DNA of 64,000 nucleotides, taken from Chalciporus piperatus. Lineage: Eukaryota; Basidiomycota; Agaricomycetes; Boletales; Boletaceae. Of the stretch, positions 58,511 through 64,000 are shown in pieces. The translations under genes and the position numbers were made by a program. Position 1 is the first letter of the stretch; every line of letters starts with the position of its first letter. Location: NCBI GenBank assembly GCA_038093975.1, contig JBBPTG010000009.1, positions 186,001 through 250,000 on the forward strand. Reading direction: 5' to 3'. Below the pieces are notes generated by a model that made no database searches, had not been told where the DNA came from, and saw only the letters and a list, made by a program, of their open reading frames with translations.

Positions 58511-59731
58511 CTAAATATCTGGGTGGTTCGTGACAAAAAAATGCCGCACCGCCGGCTTGGCTACTGGTATTTCTACCCCCCTCACCAGCCATCTCTCTCT
58601 AACTGGGCCCCAAACCTTGGCATGAGGGAGCTCGATGGCATCAATATGGACTATCTCCGCGTCGTCCCCGTCTACTCGAGGATAACCATCGGAGTCGCTA
58701 TAACTGTAGAGGTTCTCCTTTCTGGAAGAAACATCAGTACGACATTGGGAAACTAAAATGCTTTGCTCACTCTTTGAAGGCGACCTCCCTGGACCAAGCC
58801 GCGCGCCGTGGCAACGACGGCCTTCTATAAAATGATTTCATATTGACGATTTCCTGCCTGATCTGTGAGATGGAGATGCGTCTGTGCGCACAGGGATGAA
58901 GAATCCACTTCAGAAGAGTATTAAGTCTGCGCGATATTGGAAGTGTTTTGAGGAGATGATCTTCCTCATCCATGAACGCTTGGTAGCTTTCGTCAAAGGG
59001 ATGGGCAACTTGCCAAGGGAAGTGATAGGTCACCAGGTTGATCAAGATGATTCCCAGCGACCATATATCGGCAAGCAGGGGAAAGGTAATGCAATTCTCA
59101 CCCCCAACCCAGTACTCTGGGAGCACATAAGTTCCACTGTCACTGATGACTAGGCAGAGTTGTTTTACTGACCTGGACTCAAGTACGGCTTGGTACCACA
59201 CAGGACACCTCGACAGAGACGTTCACTAGTTGCGTGACCGAAATCTGCGATGCGGATGCCAGTTCCATCTGCATTACACAAAATATTTTCAGGTTTGAGA
59301 TCTCTGTGGAAAACACCTTGTTGATGGCATGCACTGACTCCGTCGAGAATCTCCAAAAAGGTTTCCTTGATGAGGCGATCATTACCCGCGAAGACCCGCG
59401 AGCGCCAAATTGCCTTGGATAAGTCACCACCCTCACATAAGTCAAGTACGACCCATCTGTAGAGGTCATCTTCTATTACATCCCGGAGCGACAGGATGTA
59501 CGAAGATGACCCAGAGACCGTGGTATGAATCGAGATCTCTACCATCTGCTGCAATACCAGGTCCTGTGGGATGTCAACTTTGGGCATACACTTGATAGCG
59601 TAAGAGCGCTGGCGCTTGGAAGAGGTGTCTACAGCTCGATATACTCGGCCGCTTGCCCCCGATCCAAGTAGGGATATGAGGTGGTATTGACGAACATACT
59701 GACCAGTGAAGCTAGGTGGCGAGCAAGTCAT
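58511..59731 (-). CDS. Protein kinase 2 (Ser/Thr, paralogue of kinase 1)
   Basis: Intact small kinase. From 59731: MTCSPPSFTGQYVRQYHLIS, glycine loop LLGSGASGRVYRA, lysine in YAIKCMPK, VVLDLCEGGDLSKAI, HRDLKPENILC, DFGHATSERLCRGVLCGTKP. An intron (donor GTCAGT, acceptor cccag) restores the conserved Pro-Glu: LSPEYWVGGENCITFPLLAD, then IWSLGIILINLVTYHFPWQV. Exon 2 ends SREVAFKE and a further exon (about 58731-58511) adds an acidic tail: KENLYSYSDSDGYPRVDGDD and EIVHIDAIELPHAKVW, ending TNHPDI. DFG is followed by H rather than the more usual L/F, a small oddity. The tail differs from that of kinase 1, so regulation may differ. A Met 12 codons upstream (59767) is an alternative start. Neighbours are GTPase G and the kinase remnant. 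Confidence 0.83.
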
Positions 59732-60040
59732 TGTAAGGTCCCGAGGGGAGTGAGAAAGGCTTGACAAGCAGATGAGAACGCAGCCCTTAGTATGAGGTGG
59801 TGGATGATGGATAAGAGCAGGCCCCCGTCAAATAACCCCTATGGCCTATGCCTCGGAACGAAATGTCTTAGATGACGTCATCACCCAAAATAGATGGCTG
59901 TGCTATCCCGTGCAAACATGGAGCACGAACCGTTAAGATAAGAGGCGTTAAGATACATGAGGTACCAGAATACATAGAGTCTGTGATTACCTTGCACAAT
60001 GCAGGTTAATTTCAGTTCTTCGGTCTACGAGAGTCATCGT
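59732..60040. other. Intergenic between kinase 2 and GTPase G
   Basis: About 310 bp holding the kinase 2 promoter and the GTPase G 3' flank. A cccgaggggagtgagaaagg stretch near 59738 is related to the kinase 1 leader. Confidence 0.4.
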
Positions 60041-61588
60041 CTAGTTTTGGGGAGTGACTATCTCCACTTCAAGTTCCGAATCACCTCCCGCATTCTCTCT
60101 CGGCCTGCGCAAGAAAAATCTGAGAAAGTTCGCACGACGAAACTTTGCAGACCCTCTAACGAGACACAACTCGTCGAGTACGTTCCACAAGTCTGGTTTG
60201 GGGAGGCCGTCCATAGGCATGGATGCGACGTGAGCGCCAATCCCCAGACCACGGAGCCGCGCCCTCCACCCATCAATAGACTGGTCATCTGTGACAACGA
60301 GGAGTGGACAGATCTCCCCACCGCAGGAAGAGTAAAACTTCAAAAGTTTATCCACGTTACCGTCCGTCATCCTCCCCGTGAAGATCAACAGATCGGCGGC
60401 CCCTCTGGAAATCCGCGGGGTAATGTAGCGTTCGGAAAGATCTCCTGCATGCTGGAAGATAAAGGTTCGGCCGTTGATGTGTGAACTGACTCGTTTGATG
60501 TCGCCGAAGACCGCCGAGTTGAATAGTGGGATGTCGGTTGGATAGAAAACGACGTTGGAAGCTGGTTGAACATTATTCTCCCAGCCTGACCTCATCATCG
60601 AGCGGAAGTCGAGTAAAGCCGCTTTGATGAAGACGTTGGTGTCAGAGGGAGGCTGGCTAACAACGGGGCGAGAATGGTCGAAGATCAAGTTTCGGACCAA
60701 CTCCTGCGATTCCTTGCTCCGCTCCCCGAACGCGGAACCAGCAAACCTCTCCATGTCGATGGTGGTAACGCATGCGTGTGCGTCGAAGCGCATTTTGTAC
60801 CTAGCCAGCTCCTTCTCGCCTCTAGTCCACCAATCTCCCATAGAGATTGGCTCGTTCTCCAGACCGGTTACAACAGCAACAATGGGGACCTTTTTTCTGC
60901 ATATCGCAGAGTAGAAGATAGTGTAGTTCCTCGCGAGTGATTTACGGACGCTGGGGCCACGGATGCAGTAAACGAGGAGGTGGATACCATTCGCACCGCG
61001 TAGCTCGCGAAGCAGCTTTGTTAAATTCTTCTCGGCAACTTCAGGGGTGACACGACCCCGCGTACCCTCGTCAAGACCGGCAGTATCCCAAACGTTGACC
61101 TTCTCTCCATTGACAGCAATTGCGTACTGACGGCTTTGAAACGTGCATCCGAGGACTCCGCTGGAAGTCTCCGCGGTTTTTCGGCCGGCGAGCATGTTGA
61201 TGAGGGAGCTTTTACCAACCCCACTGTCGCCAAAGATGACGACGTTGCGACCTTTTATGGACTGAGAAAAAGGTCAGATCGTGGATTAAAGTGATCGAGG
61301 CGAGTTACGAACGTCGGGGTTGGGAGGGTAAGCCTTTAAACGAATGTTATATTCAACGTAGATGCGAAAGGGTCGAAATTACATACGTGCCGTCCGTTCT
61401 GTACGGGAGAGTCAACCTCCATGTTGAAGAGTGTTGGCTGATGCTGGGGTATCTGACTCTGCTGCAGAGAAGTCATTTAACAGGACGATAGAGAAATCAT
61501 TCTGAAGAACTACCTTGGTGCGCCCATCAGCGCTTGAACTTTTCGCAGATTCTGCGGGAAACTTGACCAAAGTCTGTCGACGAAACAT
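60041..61588 (-). CDS. GTPase G: double-length GIMAP-like GTPase with degenerate second module
   Basis: Three exons keep frame: 61588-61514 (MFRRQTLVKFPAESAKSSSA...), 61461-61387 (QSQIPQHQPTLFNMEVDSPV...) and 61261-60041, giving about 456 residues. The last intron again lies just before G1, reading IKGRNVVIFGDSGVGKSSLI. Switch LGCTFQS, G3 DTAGLDEG, LLVYCIRGPSVR, VPIVAVVTGLE, MGDWW, AHACVTT. The C-terminal half contains NVVFYPTDIPLFNSAVF, AADLLIFTGRMTDG and LLKFYSSCGGEICPLLVVTD, matching the extension of GTPase C in order and spacing. No CaaX box (ends EIVTPQN). GTPases C and G thus form a subfamily with a second G-like half lacking a P-loop. Confidence 0.83.
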
Positions 61589-61627
61589 TCTTGAGTTGCC
61601 TTGCCTTGTCCATGTCGAGAACAAAAA

Positions 61628-61633
61628 TATATA
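61628..61633 (-). promoter_or_regulatory. Candidate TATA box of GTPase G
   Basis: TATATA on the minus strand about 40 nt upstream of the Met at 61588, favouring that start over an in-frame Met at 61624. Confidence 0.35.
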
Positions 61634-61882
61634 CCCCTGAGTTCCGCTTCGTAGGCGCCGAGTTGTTCATTGCGAAGCAAGTTGGTCGTATTTCTGGAGT
61701 CGCGCGGCAATGTTCGAGAAGAAGTGACTTTATAAACGTGGAGAAGGGTTTCGTTACGGGTCCCTACTTCAAGTGCGTTCACCTGAGAGGCAGGGTAGGG
61801 GGTTTCTGTGGATTATGAAAAGTATACGCCCGGCTTGACATAGCACAATGTGGAGGAAGGATGTTTGAATGTGGCTGGTGGA

Positions 61883-61997
61883 ATCACGGTCGAACCTTGA
61901 GCTTGAGGCGTACTACTATGGATCGAAAATGGAGCTTCAAAGGTTCACCGTCGGGCCTTGGTCGGGCCGCCCTAACTTTGGTTCGCTCGACCGTGAT
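61883..61997. repeat. Imperfect inverted repeat
   Basis: Arms of 14 and 18 bases (atcacggtcga...acc and ggttcgctcgaccgtgat) around about 83 bases. Could be a small MITE-like remnant or chance; no flanking duplication seen. Confidence 0.3.
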
Positions 61998-62810
61998 GGC
62001 ACTCTGTCTTGCAGGGTCTTGCCACTGCGCATGAGTGGACTTAGTAGCACGAAGACGTAGCCTTCTCCATCACTCAACCGAAGGCTGTCGTTCAAGTTAT
62101 AGCATGTGCAACGCGCCTGTCACGCCGACTTCGATGGATCTTCCATTCAGGGACTCTTCTTTGAGCTCCACATGCAGTGAATCCAAAACATCCTTGCAGT
62201 GCCTTAGGTTCACCGCATGGTTGATAACAATCTTCGCATGACGTTTCAGAACCAGCAGTCATGGTCGTAGGCAGGTCCTGATCACGGTAAGACTAGCTCA
62301 GCGCCTACAGTCTCACTTTGATCCTGGCAACAAACCTCCCCTCCAGAATTACTATTAGCCAAGGATGGGCGCCCCGCATAGTGCCCTCAGGAGTATCCTT
62401 AATTTCTCAAACTCCCCGAGAACAGCTTTATCCTTTCCAAATAGTCTTTTTTGTGGACGACGATCGTCATATCGAGCACTGACGCCCATCAATCTCACAT
62501 TGGTATCATGAGAAGCTCCTAGCGTTCAAAATACGTCTTCCTGCAGTCCCATGGTTCTTGGACACCGGTCGGAACCCAACACCCTTTGGCTAACTCGTCG
62601 AATCCTTGCCGGAACTGCCGTTTATAAGGGGCCTAAGCCCGTGTCTGGTGATAGCTCCCCAACTCTACCCTCTTCACGAGGACGCAAAGCGTTGCACGGC
62701 GCACACATAGTATACACCCATTCAACCTCAAGTACCCCATTACTTTACCTTTTCATCAACTCTCCGCTGCACCCTTGTAATCGAATCGCATCTTTTCTAC
62801 CCCCGCTACC

Positions 62811-63749
62811 ATGCGCACGCATAGCGTTTGTTCCAGCACCACTGCCATACAGCACCCCACCCCCAACCGCCGCAACATCCTCATCATCGGTGATGTCGGC
62901 GTTGGTAAATCCTCCCTCGTTAATCTCATCGCGGGCGAAGAACGAGCGATCACCTCCAGCGGTGCACGCAGTTGCACCCTCTCATCTCAAGAACACATTG
63001 TCCACCTTGGTGCCGTCGAACTTGCCTTGCACGACACGGCCGGTTTGCACGAGGCACAGGGTCAGATGAAGAAGGCGGCGTATCTGGATGCCATTCATCA
63101 AGCCTATGCGCTCATCTCGAGACTCGAGCGGTCCGGGGGGATAAGTCTCCTCGTGTTTTGTATGAAGGGAGGAAGGATTTCGCTCTCGATGCAGCAGACG
63201 TATAGTCTGTTCGTGGAGGTTCTTTGTAACCGACAGGTTCCGGTCATCATCGCTGTGACGCACCTCGAGATGCATGAAAAGTCCATGGAACATTGGTGGG
63301 TCGAGAATGAGAAGGATATCAAGGATTATGGACTTCGGTCCAACGGGCATGCTTGCATCACGACGACCCGCGGGTACAGGAACATATTCACCGACAAGTA
63401 TGAACAATCGAGGGATACCGTCAGGAAGGTCGTCCTCCAGCATAGTGATCAAGTGGCTTGGAAAGAGGAAAGGGCGAACTGGATCAAGCGTGTTGTCTTG
63501 CACATGCGCCACTGGCTGTCACCGCGTCATGCAAGCGCCCTTGGTGGTAGTGACCTGAGGAAGAAACTGATTAGGAAGTGTGGGTTTTCAGCTGAGGATG
63601 CTGAACTTGTCGCTCAGAAGATCGAGCAAACGAGGATGTCTAGCAGTGGGGACGCCCCAGAGGAGGATAAATCGTGGTTTTCGAGCGAGAAGGTCTCTGT
63701 CGACTCCGATAGTTGTGTTTCTCTTCCCATCGTTCCCTACACTTCGTGA
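62811..63749 (+). CDS. GTPase H: GIMAP-like GTPase
   Basis: Single exon of 312 residues from the ATG at 62811 (MRTHSVCSSTTAIQHPTPNR). G1 GDVGVGKSS, switch ARSCTLSS, G3 DTAGLHEA, LLVFCMKGGRISLSMQQTYS, VIIAVTHLE, SMEHWW and GHACITTTRGYRNIFTDKYE. The C-terminal helical part (KLIRKCGFSAEDAELVAQKI) is closely similar to that of GTPase B (SRCGMSGGDAEVVVRRIEQG), so B, D and H share a longer C-terminal helical region. It ends SLPIVPYTS without lipid motif or hydrophobic tail. Unlike most paralogs it has no intron before G1. Confidence 0.85.
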   Translation: MRTHSVCSSTTAIQHPTPNRRNILIIGDVGVGKSSLVNLIAGEERAITSSGARSCTLSSQEHIVHLGAVELALHDTAGLHEAQGQMKKAAYLDAIHQAYALISRLERSGGISLLVFCMKGGRISLSMQQTYSLFVEVLCNRQVPVIIAVTHLEMHEKSMEHWWVENEKDIKDYGLRSNGHACITTTRGYRNIFTDKYEQSRDTVRKVVLQHSDQVAWKEERANWIKRVVLHMRHWLSPRHASALGGSDLRKKLIRKCGFSAEDAELVAQKIEQTRMSSSGDAPEEDKSWFSSEKVSVDSDSCVSLPIVPYTS

Positions 63750-63862
63750 ACTGAAGTTCCATGTATTATCATACTGCTGTATGTACCACCAAACCTCCAC
63801 CACCTACCGTATGTACTTATGAAACTGTAGTTTACGATTAACAGAATACCCAGAACAGGCAG
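63750..63862. other. Short intergenic at the right end
   Basis: 3' flank of GTPase H; nothing recognised. Confidence 0.4.
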
Positions 63863-64000
63863 CTAGTTTGACGACCATGACTTCTCGGAACTGCTCAAAT
63901 CCTCCGAGAGACGTCCATATCTTAGCAGATAATCGACGTACTCCACCAGGAATTGGACTTGCTCCATCGTCTCGACAGCTTTGACGCTTCTCCGCCTTCT
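63863..64000 (-). CDS. Possible 3' end of a gene continuing beyond the window
   Basis: On the minus strand the frame runs open from the window edge and reads VETMEQVQFLVEYVDYLLRY, then GRLSEDLSSSEKSW before a stop at 63863-63865. The amphipathic, helix-like composition suggests coding sequence, but only about 45 codons are visible, another frame is also open, and no family is recognised. Confidence 0.3.
   Translation of the reverse strand, partial: RRRRSVKAVETMEQVQFLVEYVDYLLRYGRLSEDLSSSEKSWSSN

Larger units (their letters stand above)
61589..62810. other. Divergent intergenic between GTPases G and H
   Basis: About 1.2 kb. Besides the candidate TATA box of G, it contains an imperfect inverted repeat (atcacggtcgaacc at 61883-61896 and its reverse complement with a 4-base insert at 61980-61997) with a loop of about 83 bases. 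No gene recognised. Confidence 0.4.

Noticed and set aside
58397..58756. 119-codon plus-strand frame
   Set aside because: Antisense to the last exon of kinase 2, which reads better on the minus strand.
59999..60484. 161-codon plus-strand frame
   Set aside because: Antisense to the coding region of GTPase G.
62982..63512. 176-codon minus-strand frame
   Set aside because: Antisense to GTPase H, whose motifs are complete on the plus strand.
1..64000. tRNA or rRNA genes
   Set aside because: I looked for tRNA-like T-loop motifs and found only chance matches without a cloverleaf; no rRNA-like stretch seen.

Overview
The window is nuclear DNA of a filamentous basidiomycete, most likely an Agaricomycete. 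Genes are split by many short introns (about 48-70 nt with GT/GC...AG ends), there are no bacterial operons or ribosome-binding sites, and the protein set fits: RAD54B-like helicase, Ski3, QNG1, a DUF3712 giant, an alcohol-oxidase-type GMC oxidoreductase and a non-LTR retroelement. Gene models were built by eye from conserved protein stretches and splice signals, so exon edges are inferred unless stated.

Left part (1-15.9 kb), housekeeping: NAD kinase (cut by the window start), queuosine-nucleotide glycosylase QNG1, a YqeY/AIM41-type mitochondrial protein with a broken-looking 3' end, the ER ubiquitin ligase HRD1, a membrane-anchored YtcJ-like amidohydrolase and an RDH54/RAD54B translocase.

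15.9-26.7 kb, accessory cluster: six paralogous small P-loop GTPases (A-F) resembling the AIG1/GIMAP/septin-like group, with one Ser/Thr kinase between E and F. They share G1 GxxGxGKSS, G3 DTxGL, T[HNG]LE where NKxD is expected, an invariant WW and HAC[VIL]T. Their C-termini differ: two end in CaaX boxes (CIIQ, CIIS), one in a hydrophobic tail, one has a second degenerate module.

26.7-53.9 kb, housekeeping again: ATP-type PEP carboxykinase, a ~9.5 kb gene for a membrane-anchored DUF3712 protein made of three ~3.05-kb modules, a disordered basic protein, an alcohol-oxidase-like GMC enzyme, clamp-loader subunit RFC3/Rfc5, LSM2 and SKI3.

54.0-63.7 kb, second accessory block: a LINE-type insertion with 14-bp target-site duplications and a poly(A) tail sits just upstream of SKI3. 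It is followed by an inverted and broken kinase remnant, an intact paralogous kinase, and two more GTPases (G, H). The recurrence of GTPase plus kinase genes in both blocks suggests that the two families work or spread together, possibly as a membrane-associated signalling or recognition system. No function for this fungal set can be read from the sequence alone. It is the most interesting part of the window.
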